A stretch of 64,000 nt of DNA from contig CANRWA010000003.1 in NCBI GenBank assembly GCA_947643415.1, forward strand, positions 1 through 64,000, in the 5' to 3' direction. Below the pieces are notes generated by a model. The model worked only from the letters and a program-made list of their open reading frames with translations. It was not told the DNA's origin and ran no database searches. Shown one piece after another: positions 33,453 through 42,361 of the stretch. The DNA is from an uncultured Clostridia bacterium. Its GTDB lineage: Bacteria; Bacillota; Clostridia; Lachnospirales; Lachnospiraceae. How positions within the stretch are numbered: the stretch's first letter is position 1; every line of letters starts with the position of its first letter. The translations under genes and the position numbers were made by a program.

Positions 33453-33545
33453 GACTTTTTTAAGAGTTGGTTTAAGTGTTTTTTCATGATTTCATGTTAC
33501 GATAGATCTATCAGTTGAGAATGAATAAGATAGGGGGATCGTGTT

Positions 33546-34385
33546 ATGCATGAGATTGTGCTACAGACAAAACAGCTTTCCAAAAGGTATAAAGATTTTA
33601 TAGCTCTTGACAATGCAGATATGACAGTGTGCCGTGAAGATATCTATGGACTGATCGGACGAAACGGTGCAGGCAAGACTACCATTATGAAAATTGTTAC
33701 TGGCCTGGCGGAGAAGTCTGCGGGTGAGTATGAGATCTTTGGCAAGAAAGGGGCGGCAGCAGACAAAGAGAAACGGCGTATTGGCTGCTTAATTGAAAAT
33801 CCGGCATTTTTTGGCGGGATGACTGCCTATCAGAATCTGAGATACTATGCCCTGCAAAAAGGAATTACGGATAAAGGGCAGATTGATGAGACACTTGCCT
33901 TGGTTAATCTGACAGAAGTCAGTGACAAGAAATACCGCAAGTTTTCCCTTGGCATGAAACAGCGGCTGGGGATCGCACTTGCGGTTATGGATAATCCAGA
34001 TCTGGTCATTCTGGACGAGCCCATCAACGGTCTTGATCCTATTGGCATCAGCGAACTGCGCGATACATTTAAAAAACTTAGTAGGGACATGGGTGTTACT
34101 TTTATTATTTCCAGCCATATTTTATCTGAACTATATATGGTGGCAAACCGTTTTCTCTTTATCGAGAAGGGAAGGGTTTTGAAGGAGATCACAAAAGAGG
34201 AACTTGATATGGAATGTATGCGCTGTCATGCAGTGAAGACAGATGACTTGAAATGTACTGCTGCCCTGATGGAGCAGAAACTTGGAATCAAAGATTATAA
34301 GGTGGTCAACAGTGAAGAGATCCGCATATACGACGGATATTTCTCGTACAAAAGGAAATACGGGACTGGGCCTTGCTATAGTTAA
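33546..34385 (+). pseudogene. ABC transporter ATP-binding protein (lantibiotic-protection-like), C-terminally replaced
   Basis: The start is ATG 33546. Residues 1-260 are an intact ATPase: Walker A GLIGRNGAGKTTIMKIV, signature FSLGMKQRLGIALAVM, Walker B LVILDEPINGLDPIG and the H-loop SSHILSEL. Similarity is to the ATPases of bacitracin/lantibiotic resistance exporters. From about 34340 the frame runs into histidine kinase sequence read out of frame (GYFSYKRKYGTGPCYS), so the normal C-terminus, the permease genes and most of the kinase were removed by one deletion. The ATPase may fold but has no permease nearby. Confidence 0.75.
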
Positions 34386-34500
34386 GCAGTTCACGGAAAT
34401 ACTGGGCGGTTCTGTTTCAGCACAGATCCGGACTGGTGTATTTTCGATGGCTGTAGTGTTGCCGATAAAAGTTTTACCTTGTAAAGACCTGGAAGTCTGA
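34338..34500 (+). pseudogene. histidine kinase, C-terminal remnant
   Basis: In a frame different from the ABC gene, DISRTKGNTGLGLAIVKQFT and EILGGSVSAQ give the G2 box and end of a HATPase_c domain, ending at the TGA 34498-34500. It marks the right edge of the deletion described for the ABC gene. The original order was probably response regulator, ATPase, permease(s), kinase. Confidence 0.75.
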
Positions 34501-34562
34501 TATAATGAGGATAAATAGGCAATTTGAAGTGTAGTGGTATGGAGATAAGGAGGGTTGATGAA

Positions 34563-34982
34563 ATGAATCAACAGAAGGATATAGAGATCAGAGAAGCGAT
34601 TGAGGCAGGCAGGAATGCACTGCGCAGCCTGCAGGCTGTGGAGCAAAATCTGGGGAGTGCCGGGAATTGGGGAATTGCAGATATGCTGGGCGGCGGATTT
34701 ATCACCACCATGATGAAACATTCTAAAATAGATGATGCTTCCGCATATATGGAACGGGCAAGAAGCGATCTTCGGAGATTTCAGAAGGAATTACGCGATT
34801 TACAGGTAAATACTGATTTTAATCTGGATATCGGGGATTTTTTGAAATTTGCCGACTTTTTCTTTGATGGGTTTATAGCGGATTATATGGTACAGAGCAA
34901 GATCAGGGATGCCGAGAGGCAAATACAGGAAGCGAAATTGAGGGTGGAGAATATTCTAACACAATTAAGAACATATCAGTAA
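34563..34982 (+). CDS. hypothetical helical protein
   Basis: The start is ATG 34563 (MNQQKDIEIREAIEAGRN), preceded by AAGGAGGGTTGATGA; 139 residues. Three long amphipathic helices are likely, with a glycine-rich turn IADMLGGGFITTMMKHSK and a C-terminal coiled-coil stretch (IRDAERQIQEAKLRVENIL). No signal peptide. It resembles short conserved helical proteins of Firmicutes without known role. It follows the deletion and may belong to the old two-component locus. Confidence 0.65.
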   Translation: MNQQKDIEIREAIEAGRNALRSLQAVEQNLGSAGNWGIADMLGGGFITTMMKHSKIDDASAYMERARSDLRRFQKELRDLQVNTDFNLDIGDFLKFADFFFDGFIADYMVQSKIRDAERQIQEAKLRVENILTQLRTYQ

Positions 34983-34992
34983 AACAAATGTC

Positions 34993-35022
34993 TTGACAAA
35001 AGCATCAGGTGAATGATATACT
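34993..35022 (+). promoter_or_regulatory. strong promoter of the ABC-F gene
   Basis: TTGACA (34993-34998), an 18-base spacer and TATACT (35017-35022) with a TG extension. The start of transcription should be near 35029, about 300 bases before the coding start, leaving a long 5' leader. Confidence 0.75.
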
Positions 35023-35028
35023 GTCTGT

Positions 35029-35329
35029 AATTTATTCCTGCGGGGCATTTGACTGATGTTGCCAAATCCTTATAATAACAAGTAAATAATTTAAGAATAA
35101 GAGGTTGAGAAATGAAATGATCATTAACAGATAGAAAGACATGATAAAACAGAACAGTTGAGATTTTTGAGGCGTCGGAATTTTATGGCGTTTTGTCTCT
35201 TTGTCCGCTTATTGCGGAGCATTCGGCTGTTCTTTGTTACAAGTGTCTTTTTTTGTTTGATCCATTATGGCTCAGGCTCTTTTTTGTTATGGAAAGAGCG
35301 GACAAGGTTCACATTAGGAGGATGATCGT
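35029..35329 (+). promoter_or_regulatory. structured leader of the ABC-F gene with upstream micro-ORF
   Basis: GAGGTTGAG (35101-35109) precedes ATG 35112 (two codons then stop) and ATG 35117 (MIINR then stop). TTGTCCGCT (35201-35209) can pair with AGCGGACAA (35297-35305), and alternatively TCCGC (35204) with GCGGA (35214), so two exclusive folds exist just before the ribosome site. T-runs follow at 35250 and 35280. This is the layout of ribosome-mediated attenuation known for antibiotic resistance ABC-F and erm genes; its operation here is an inference. Confidence 0.55.
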
Positions 35330-36874
35330 ATGTTACAGTTAAAAGATGTGAGTATTACTTATAAAAAAGATTTGCGGGTATTGATATCTAAGTTGTCTCT
35401 TGTACTGAATCCAGGAGATAAAGCAGCACTGATCGGGGAGGAGGGCAATGGTAAATCCACATTGATGAAGCTGATCTATGATGAGAAGCTGGTGGAGGAT
35501 TATATTGAATTTTCTGGCGAAATCATACGAAATGGCAGTGTTCTTGGGTATTTGAAGCAGGAGCTGGATGACCGGGATAAAGCATTGTCTGTCTATGAAT
35601 TCCTGACGCAGGAGCCAGATTTCTATGAAATGGATGGAAAGGAACTGGCGAAGCTGGCAAACAAGATAGGGCTGCCAGTGGGATTATTATATTCTGATCA
35701 GAGGGTGGAAACGCTGTCTGGCGGGGAAAAAGTAAAACTGCAGATGGTGCGTATCCTATGCAGGAGACCAGACATTTTACTTTTGGATGAGCCTTCCAAT
35801 GATATTGATCTGGAGACGCTGGAATGGCTGGAGAGGTTTGTGGATCAGTGGAAGGGAGCAGTACTGTTTATTTCCCATGATGAGACATTTCTTGAGAGGA
35901 CAGCTAACCGGGTGATCCATCTGGAGATGTTGAAGAAAAAGAAAGAATCCAGGCACACTATCAGTAATACGAGGTATGCGGAGTATGTTGAGGAACGTCA
36001 GCACCAGATGGCGAAACAGGAACAGATTGCCAAGATGGAACGGCGTGATTTTCAGGCACAGCAGGAACGGCTGCGACGGATCGAACAGAAGGTGGAGAGC
36101 CAACAGAACAAGATCTCCAGGCAGGATCCCCATGGCGGGAGACTGCTCAAAAAGAAGATGAAGGCGGTGAAGTCATTTGAACATCGTTTTGAACGGGAAT
36201 CTGCTGATATGACAGAGATACCAGAGATAGAAGAGGCAATGTTCCTCCGCTTTCATGGAAGCCACAAAATCCCACAGGGAAAGATCGTGCTGGAGCTGGA
36301 AGAAGAGAAACTGTGGGCGGGGGAAGAACGCCTGTTGGCAGAGCATATAAATCTGCAGGTGAGAGGCCCGGAAAAGGTGTGTATCATTGGGAAAAACGGC
36401 GTAGGGAAAACAACATTGCTGAAAATGATAGCAGAAAGGCTTCTGGCAAGGGAGGATATTCAGGCGGCCTATATGCCACAGGACTACAAGGATAGGATGG
36501 ATTTTGGCAGTACACCAGTAGCGTTTTTGTCCAGGACGGGAGATAAGGAGGAATTGACGAAGATACGTACTTTTTTGGGGAGCCTGAAATATACAAAAGA
36601 GGAAATGGATCATCCGGTCCGGGAGTTGTCTGGCGGGCAGAAGGCAAAGCTGTTTTTGCTATATCTTAGTATGAGTGGGGCGGATGTACTGGTTCTGGAC
36701 GAACCTACAAGGAATTTTTCTCCACTCTCAAACCCTGTGATCCGTCAGTTATTAAAGGATTTTGATGGTGCTGTCATCAGTGTGTCCCATGACCGAAAAT
36801 ATATATCGGAGGTCTGTAATGCCATATACGAACTGACAGAAGAGGGATTTAAGAAGGTGGAATGGAACTCGTAA
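35330..36874 (+). CDS. ABC-F family ATPase (ribosome-protection type)
   Basis: The product has 514 residues, starting at ATG 35330 after AGGAGGATGATCGT. It has two ABC domains in one chain and no membrane segment: Walker A GEEGNGKSTLMKLI with signature TLSGGEKVKLQM and Walker B ILLLDEPSNDIDLE in the first; GKNGVGKTTLLKMI, ELSGGQKAKLFLLY and VLVLDEPTRNFSPL in the second. The linker between them (about 230-300, rich in Q/E/R) is the P-site tRNA interaction motif. Such proteins release antibiotics from the ribosome (Lsa/Vga/VmlR-like) or aid translation. The inducible-looking leader supports a resistance role, though the drug class is unknown. Confidence 0.88.
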   Translation: MLQLKDVSITYKKDLRVLISKLSLVLNPGDKAALIGEEGNGKSTLMKLIYDEKLVEDYIEFSGEIIRNGSVLGYLKQELDDRDKALSVYEFLTQEPDFYEMDGKELAKLANKIGLPVGLLYSDQRVETLSGGEKVKLQMVRILCRRPDILLLDEPSNDIDLETLEWLERFVDQWKGAVLFISHDETFLERTANRVIHLEMLKKKKESRHTISNTRYAEYVEERQHQMAKQEQIAKMERRDFQAQQERLRRIEQKVESQQNKISRQDPHGGRLLKKKMKAVKSFEHRFERESADMTEIPEIEEAMFLRFHGSHKIPQGKIVLELEEEKLWAGEERLLAEHINLQVRGPEKVCIIGKNGVGKTTLLKMIAERLLAREDIQAAYMPQDYKDRMDFGSTPVAFLSRTGDKEELTKIRTFLGSLKYTKEEMDHPVRELSGGQKAKLFLLYLSMSGADVLVLDEPTRNFSPLSNPVIRQLLKDFDGAVISVSHDRKYISEVCNAIYELTEEGFKKVEWNS

Positions 36875-36894
36875 CTGCCTGTTTTTTCTGGCGA

Positions 36895-36935
36895 AAATAG
36901 CACAGATTTCAGAATATCAGAAATCTGTGCTATTT
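36895..36935. terminator. bidirectional terminator between ABC-F and metG
   Basis: AAATAGCACAGATTTC (36895-36910) and GAAATCTGTGCTATTT (36920-36935) form a perfect 16-base stem with a 9-base loop, between two convergent genes. Confidence 0.8.
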
Positions 36936-36947
36936 GTAAAGCAGAGT

Positions 36948-38573
36948 TTACTCCTTCGCTGGCAGCCTGCTCCGTTCTTCTTCTATTATTTTCTTATCCA
37001 GCCGCTCAAACAGGATGCCGGTAGGGGGAAGTTGTGTCCCGCTTTTTATTGTCTGCCTTTCCCAGTGTGGCTTCAGGTCCAGCCATTGGCACACGGTCTG
37101 GGAGGAAAATGGCAGAATGGGAGAGAGCAGGACTGCCAGGTTTGCGATAAGCTGAATGCAGTTATATATCGTGTTCCGGCAGGAAAGAATATCGTTGTTC
37201 CGTGTCTTCCATGGTTTGTTTGTATCAAAATATTTATTGCCATACCGCACCAGTTCAAAGATCTCCCCCAGTGCTTCCTTCAGAGCACCCTTTTCGATTC
37301 GGGACCCCGTGCTGGCAAAGATATCTTCGGTTCTTACCGTCAGGTATTCATCCGGTGTTCCATCTGGAATGAGGCCGTCAAAATATTTCTGGACAAAGGA
37401 AAGGTTACGGTTTACAAAATTTCCATAAGCCCCAAGGAGTTCGCCGTTGTGATGGTGATAGAATTCTTCCCAGGAAAAATCGGCATCCCTCTTTTCCGGA
37501 CCACTGGCGGTGAGATAATACCGAAGGGAGTCCGGATGATACCGGTCAACGATGTCCTTTAACCAGATAGCATAGTTCCTGCTGGTGGATATTTTGTTTC
37601 CTTCCAAAGTTAGGTATTCACTGGAAATGATCTCATCCGGCAGGTGATACCCGGAACCATTGGCGAGAAGGAGGGCAGGGAGGATAATGATGTGAAAGGG
37701 AATATTATCCTTGCCATGCACATAATAATGTTTGGCATCCGTTCCCCACAATTTCTGAAAATCGGTTCCGCGCTCCTGACAGACAGCATGGCTCTGGGAC
37801 AGATAGCCGAGGACATTTTCTGCCCATATATAGATTTTTTTATCTTCATATCCTGTTTTGGGTACATCGATGCCCCAGGAAAGATCTCTGGTGATGGCGC
37901 GGTCCCGCAGTCCCTCATCAATATAGCGGTTGCCGAAAGCGATGGCATTTTTGCGCCATTTAGGATGGGAGTTGATATAGTCCCTCAGTTCCTTTTCCAG
38001 TTTGCTGATCTCGATAAATAAATGTGTGCTCTCACGGAATACAGGGGTATTGCCACAGAGTGAACAGACCGGATCAATCAGGGATTCTGGTTCCAGGACA
38101 CGGCCGCAGGCGTCACATTGGTCGCCCCGTGCCGAATTACCACAATTCGGGCAGATGCCATGGACAAATCGGTCAGCCAGCCAGGTGCCGCAGGTTTCAC
38201 AGTAAGCCTGGGGAACTGTCCGCTCTGTTACATAAGGGCTTTGATATAATTTTTTGTGGAAATCCTGTACGAAGGATATGTGTGTCTCATCTGTTGTCTT
38301 TCCATATCGGTCAAAGCTGAACCCAAGTTTTTCAAAACAATCACAGAATTCTCTGTGATAACCATTACTGATCTCTTCTGGTGTCCGGTTTTCTGTCTTT
38401 GCCCGGATGGCAACCGGAGTTCCATAACAATCACTGCCGGACACAAAGTAGACATCATCCCCCTTTAGTCGGTGATAACGGGCGATGATATCCGCCGGCA
38501 GCAGACCAGCAAGATGACCGATGTGCAGGGATCCGTTGGCATAAGGCCATGCTCCTCCAATTAATATTTTCAT
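36948..38573 (-). CDS. metG: methionyl-tRNA synthetase
   Basis: The start is ATG 38573 (MKILIGGAWPYANG), with GGAG nine bases upstream; the ATGs at 38588 and 38582 overlap that site. 541 residues. It charges tRNA-Met with methionine. Catalytic core: PYANGSLHIGHLAGLLPADI (HIGH) and GNKISTSRNYAIW (KMSKS in the form KISTS). A zinc region with several C-x-x-C pairs (YCETCG, CPNCG, CDACG, CSLCG) identifies the two-knuckle type. The C-terminal tRNA-binding (Trbp111-like) domain of common Gram-positive MetRS is absent. It is controlled by the upstream T-box. It may be a second, inhibitor-tolerant synthetase, since it lies beside a ribosome-protection gene. Confidence 0.92.
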   Translation of the reverse strand: MKILIGGAWPYANGSLHIGHLAGLLPADIIARYHRLKGDDVYFVSGSDCYGTPVAIRAKTENRTPEEISNGYHREFCDCFEKLGFSFDRYGKTTDETHISFVQDFHKKLYQSPYVTERTVPQAYCETCGTWLADRFVHGICPNCGNSARGDQCDACGRVLEPESLIDPVCSLCGNTPVFRESTHLFIEISKLEKELRDYINSHPKWRKNAIAFGNRYIDEGLRDRAITRDLSWGIDVPKTGYEDKKIYIWAENVLGYLSQSHAVCQERGTDFQKLWGTDAKHYYVHGKDNIPFHIIILPALLLANGSGYHLPDEIISSEYLTLEGNKISTSRNYAIWLKDIVDRYHPDSLRYYLTASGPEKRDADFSWEEFYHHHNGELLGAYGNFVNRNLSFVQKYFDGLIPDGTPDEYLTVRTEDIFASTGSRIEKGALKEALGEIFELVRYGNKYFDTNKPWKTRNNDILSCRNTIYNCIQLIANLAVLLSPILPFSSQTVCQWLDLKPHWERQTIKSGTQLPPTGILFERLDKKIIEEERSRLPAKE

Positions 38574-38624
38574 TTCTTTCATCTCCATTCTTGAATTTGG
38601 TTTAATAACTTCTTTGCAGTAGAA

Positions 38625-38916
38625 TAAAAAAATACCCCCTCTCCGAAAAATTTCTTTTTCGGGGACGAGAGTATATGACTTCGTGTTACCACCCCAAATT
38701 CATCCATACCTCACGATATGGACCTCATCCACTACGGGCAAGAAATGATTTGCCGATAGCGTAGCACAATAACGGGTGCACCCGTCGCAGCCTGTAAGGG
38801 AGTCTTAGTCGGTGCGCAGCTCCAGGACCATGTTCAGCAAGTTCTGCTTTTCCCATTCTCAGCTTCAGGGATCTCTGTGAAAGCATCCATTGCTTACTCT
38901 TCCTTTCATTGCCTTT
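38625..38916 (-). promoter_or_regulatory. T-box riboswitch (Met) upstream of metG, with promoter
   Basis: On the minus strand the leader contains the T-box GGGGTGGTAACACG (38695-38682), a Stem I with an AGAGA-like element and a specifier ATG at 38831-38829 within GAACATGG, and a terminator: CTCCGAAAAA pairs with TTTTTCGGGG (38641-38664), followed by a T run (38632-38626). The promoter TTGACT (38951-38946), 17 bases, TAAATA (38928-38923) lies upstream. Uncharged tRNA-Met should pair with the specifier and the T-box, prevent the terminator and raise metG expression. Confidence 0.85.
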
Positions 38917-39048
38917 CTTAAATATTTAACATATTATGGCTGGGAAGTCAACTATGGTTTTGGGGATAATTTGAATTTATGCTGAAGTTATGGTATATTA
39001 CAAGCTGTTACATGGTATTATTCAGGCAAAATGAAAGGGTGAAAGAAA

Positions 39049-39492
39049 ATGGCAGTTAATTTCTATGAAGAGGTAGAGGATAAATTTTTGCGGTTCGCTG
39101 TGATCATAGCAGAGGTAGATGGGGAGTATGTATTTTGCAGGCACAGGGAAAGAGACACATGGGAGATTCCAGGCGGGCACAGAGAGCCCGGAGAGAAAAT
39201 ACTGGATACGGCAAAGCGGGAATTATACGAGGAAACGGGTGCAGTTGATTTTGAGATCAGGCCGGTCTGTGTTTACTCTGTGATTGCAAAGGATAATTTT
39301 GACGGGCGGGAAAGTTTTGGAATGTTGTATTATGCTGACATCCGATCCTTTGAAGGGGAATTACATAGTGAGATAGAAGAGATCATCGTTACGGATAAGC
39401 TGCCAGAGAGATGGACTTACCCACAGATACAGCCAAAGCTTATGGAGGAGGCAGAGAGAAGGGGATTTGTGGCAGATAATGTGATGAGATAG
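39049..39492 (+). CDS. NUDIX hydrolase (MutT-like)
   Basis: The product has 147 residues from ATG 39049. The Nudix box is GGHREPGEKILDTAKRELYE then ETGA. EIPGGHREP is the standard lead-in, and VIIAEVDGEYVFCRHRERDT suggests a small-molecule nucleotide pyrophosphatase. It is followed by the AraC-like gene after 82 bases. The substrate is not known. Confidence 0.85.
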   Translation: MAVNFYEEVEDKFLRFAVIIAEVDGEYVFCRHRERDTWEIPGGHREPGEKILDTAKRELYEETGAVDFEIRPVCVYSVIAKDNFDGRESFGMLYYADIRSFEGELHSEIEEIIVTDKLPERWTYPQIQPKLMEEAERRGFVADNVMR

Positions 39493-39574
39493 GAATTACC
39501 ATAAAAAAGTCAAGTTTTTTCATTTGTATCCTGTTATACTACCAATACATCGCGATGGAAAAGAGGTAAATGAA

Positions 39575-41035
39575 ATGAGCTACTCAACTATGGCACATGC
39601 CCTCATCAGTTATGTGGAATGTCATCTGGAAAGTTTTGATCTGAAAAAAATGTCAGACAGCTTTGGGTTTTCAGAGATCTATCTGAGGGAACTTTTTTTG
39701 AAGAATGTCAATATGCCCATCAAGCAATATTGTAGAAGGCGGCGTCTTATTATATCCGCTTTTAAGATATTACATTCCGATAAAAAAATCATTGATATTG
39801 CCCTGGAATGTGGTTTCTCCAATCATGAATCGTATACTAGGGCCTTTCAGAAAGTCTTTGGTATGTCCCCAAGTAAGTTCAGGACCGACAGGCCTTTGAT
39901 GGGAAGGAAGCAACTGGATGTGGGGGTGTTTGGGTTAGAGCAGCTCACCATTAAAGAGAAAAGGAGCGATGCTGTAATGAGACAGGACAAAGACAATACA
40001 ATTTTATATGGTATTCAGAAAATCGGATGGGGAGCATATGACAGCCACACTGTGTTTCCGATCTGTGTTAAAGCAGTATCTGAATATCTGGGAGAGGATG
40101 TCTCTTATGCTTATATTATGGCGGCGACGGGGGCTGCCTTCCGCTTGGTGTGGAACAGGGCATCATGGGATTTAAGTAATATTGATATGTTCCATACGTT
40201 GGGGGAGTCTAATGAAATTTACCAGTATGGGGCAAAGGCACTGGGACGGGAATTTTCATTTCTGGGAAGGGATGAGAAGACAACGAAGGAAGAGTTTACT
40301 GACTATATGAAATCAAATATAGCGAAAGGTTATCCGGTTATTGCACTGGGGATCATCGGACCACCGGAACCATGTATCGTCGCCGGATATGAATCTGCCG
40401 GGGATATTCTTGTGGGCTGGAATTTTTTTCAGAATGATTCGGAATTTGCATCGACAGTGGACTTTATGGATAACGGTTATTTCCGGTGTGATGCATGGTG
40501 GGAAAATGCAGATACCCAGGCAGCTATGTGCATTGGTTCTGTGACAGAAGAACCTTACGGGGATAAAGAGATCATTAAGATGGCAGCCGCTATCATGGAA
40601 GCAAGAGAGGAAGGCTCATATGCGAAAGGGATCCGGGCATATGGTGCATGGAAGGATATGCTGCTGGATGAGAAGTGGTTTGAAAATGGCACAGGTTTTG
40701 ATGAGATGTTTTCAAAGCTGCTGGTTCAGAATGACGCTATGGTATGTATTGGCGATGGCAGGAAGTGGGGAGCGGGATTCTTTGAAGAGTTATCCGAAAA
40801 AAAAGGCAGTGAGGAGAAGAAGATATGTCTGAAAATAGCAGAACATTTTAAAAATGTTAGTAATCTTTCGGGGGAAATGATGTCTCTCGTTGGCGACTGG
40901 AGCAATACAGAGAATATGCTTCAGAATCTGGCAAACCGTTCTGTCAGAGAGCAGCTCAGTAAGCTGATTGAATCAGCAGAGTATGAGGATACCAAAGCAT
41001 ATGAACAGATAAAAATGCTTTTGGAAAGGATATAA
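39575..41035 (+). CDS. AraC-family regulator with C-terminal cysteine-peptidase-like (BtrH_N-type) domain
   Basis: The start is ATG 39575 (MSYSTMAHALIS), preceded by AAAGAGGTAAATGA. Residues 1-110 are a complete AraC DNA-binding domain: FDLKKMSDSFGFSEIYLREL, YCRRRRLIISAFKILHSDKK, IALECGFSNHESYTRAFQKV and GMSPSKF. The remaining 370 residues resemble bacterial papain/C39-like domains (FPICVKAVSEYLG, GYPVIALGII, VGWNFFQND) with a possible Cys in FPICV and a helical tail. This order, DNA-binding domain first, is unusual for AraC proteins. The ligand and any peptidase activity are unknown. Confidence 0.75.
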   Translation: MSYSTMAHALISYVECHLESFDLKKMSDSFGFSEIYLRELFLKNVNMPIKQYCRRRRLIISAFKILHSDKKIIDIALECGFSNHESYTRAFQKVFGMSPSKFRTDRPLMGRKQLDVGVFGLEQLTIKEKRSDAVMRQDKDNTILYGIQKIGWGAYDSHTVFPICVKAVSEYLGEDVSYAYIMAATGAAFRLVWNRASWDLSNIDMFHTLGESNEIYQYGAKALGREFSFLGRDEKTTKEEFTDYMKSNIAKGYPVIALGIIGPPEPCIVAGYESAGDILVGWNFFQNDSEFASTVDFMDNGYFRCDAWWENADTQAAMCIGSVTEEPYGDKEIIKMAAAIMEAREEGSYAKGIRAYGAWKDMLLDEKWFENGTGFDEMFSKLLVQNDAMVCIGDGRKWGAGFFEELSEKKGSEEKKICLKIAEHFKNVSNLSGEMMSLVGDWSNTENMLQNLANRSVREQLSKLIESAEYEDTKAYEQIKMLLERI

Positions 41036-41043
41036 AAATATGA

Positions 41044-41071
41044 GGAGGTGGCCCTGTCCGGTGCCGCCTCC
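41044..41071. terminator. convergent-gene hairpin
   Basis: GGAGGTGGC (41044-41052) and GCCGCCTCC (41063-41071) form a 9-base stem with one G-U pair between the AraC gene and the minus-strand membrane gene. Confidence 0.55.
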
Positions 41072-41106
41072 ATATTAAATAATACTTTCTTTATCTGGCA
41101 GAGATT

Positions 41107-41628
41107 TTATTCACATTTTCTTCTGAATATAGCTTTAAAGATCACCCGCACGGCAGGCTGGATAAAAAACAATTGTGTGAAGAAAGCAAATGGAAAATTA
41201 AAACATACTAACTTCAGCCAGTTTGCCAGCAAGGTAAAGATATTGAACCCCATATAATAGGGGTAGTAAAGAAAGGCAGCGATCAGGCTCGTGGCGGGAC
41301 ACATAATTCCCACCGTTGCACAGATTATTGCCGTTTCAAACATCATAGGATGATTTTTGGCTGGGTCAAATACACGACAAGCTAATTTAAACGACACCGG
41401 ACTGCCTGCCAGATTTTCTAATGCATAGGCAAGGCTGAATTCAATGAGTATGCATGCCCATATTGGTAAATAGGTTCCAACCATATAGACCCCGCCCTGG
41501 TTGTTGAGTGCTGAAATAACACTTGTCGTCCGATTGAGCTGCATCAGGGTATTTCCATTTACCACATAAAGGCTGTAAAATACATAAGCATGTACTGTGA
41601 TCACGACTGTGATAAAAGCAAATACCAT
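41107..41628 (-). CDS. membrane protein, DUF2798-like, N-terminus uncertain
   Basis: The 173-residue frame holds four hydrophobic segments (VFAFITVVITVHAYVFY, LPIWACILIEFSLAYAL, TAIICATVGIMCPATSLI, WLKLVCFNFPFAFFTQLFFI), so it is an integral membrane protein similar in layout to DUF2798 proteins. The preceding bases read KKATCFFYEN into this frame without a start. The nearest upstream ATG (41677) is one base out of frame, across a run of six A at about 41657, so either the ATG used is at 41628 or an A-run frameshift has split the gene. Confidence 0.55.
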   Translation of the reverse strand: MVFAFITVVITVHAYVFYSLYVVNGNTLMQLNRTTSVISALNNQGGVYMVGTYLPIWACILIEFSLAYALENLAGSPVSFKLACRVFDPAKNHPMMFETAIICATVGIMCPATSLIAAFLYYPYYMGFNIFTLLANWLKLVCFNFPFAFFTQLFFIQPAVRVIFKAIFRRKCE

Positions 41629-41687
41629 ATTTTCATAAAAAAAGCAAGTAGCCTTTTTTAAAAGAATTCAGTATCATATACCTCTAA

Positions 41688-42320
41688 TTAATTACTGACA
41701 GCGCAGATACCTACTGGGACTTCCCTGCCGCTCCGGTTAACCCATATTGTGTTGATTCCCACTGCGGAGGCCCCGTTTACATCGCTGCTCAGTGAATCTC
41801 CGATATGGACAACCTGTTCAGCGCAGAAACCTGTACTTTTTAATGCTAATTCGAATAATTCTCTTCTTGGTTTATAGGATCTTGCATCTTCGCTTGTGAA
41901 CACTCCCATAGGGTTTAAACCGTGGTAGCTGATCGCTTTTAATATATCATCCCGGTCAATGTTAGATACTATATAGAAAGGCAGCGGACAAAGCGCAAAG
42001 AATTGTTGAGATTCCTCAAAAATAGGTGGTTTGACCCAGTGTTCAAACATGAGGTCACTTAATTGCCCGGCATCAGCAGATGAGTGAAAGTGTTGTATCG
42101 TCTTGCTCAATGACTGATATTCCAATTTCCGCTGTGTTTGAAAATTAGAACCATAAGCGGACATAAATGATGTTTGAAACTCATTCCACCAGTATGTGCT
42201 GATCTCTGAGATCTCCTGTGCCTCTCCGGTATCGAAGATCTTCTGCCTCACTTTTCGGATCACTTCCCCATCTTCGTGTACAATTGTTCCGTAAAAATCT
42301 ATGAAAACAGCCTTAGTCAT
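41688..42320 (-). CDS. HAD-superfamily hydrolase
   Basis: The product has 210 residues. The motifs are complete: motif I DFYGTIVHEDG (D-x-x-G-T, nucleophile Asp9), motif II FYIVSNIDRDDIL (Ser/Asn), motif III Lys in SYKPRRELFELAL, and motif IV HIGDSLSSDVNGA. The cap is helical, of the haloacid dehalogenase/phosphoglycolate phosphatase type (C1). It is probably a small phosphatase acting on a metabolite in the cytosol; the substrate is unknown. It is followed on the same strand by the DUF2798-like gene after 60 bases. Confidence 0.87.
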   Translation of the reverse strand: MTKAVFIDFYGTIVHEDGEVIRKVRQKIFDTGEAQEISEISTYWWNEFQTSFMSAYGSNFQTQRKLEYQSLSKTIQHFHSSADAGQLSDLMFEHWVKPPIFEESQQFFALCPLPFYIVSNIDRDDILKAISYHGLNPMGVFTSEDARSYKPRRELFELALKSTGFCAEQVVHIGDSLSSDVNGASAVGINTIWVNRSGREVPVGICAVSN

Positions 42321-42361
42321 TTTCTCACTCCCTGATCTTTGGTTTTTATCCTATGGAAATA

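Noticed and set aside
36927-37562. 211-residue plus-strand frame overlapping metG
   Set aside because: Entirely antisense to the conserved metG coding sequence, with no family resemblance and no ribosome site.
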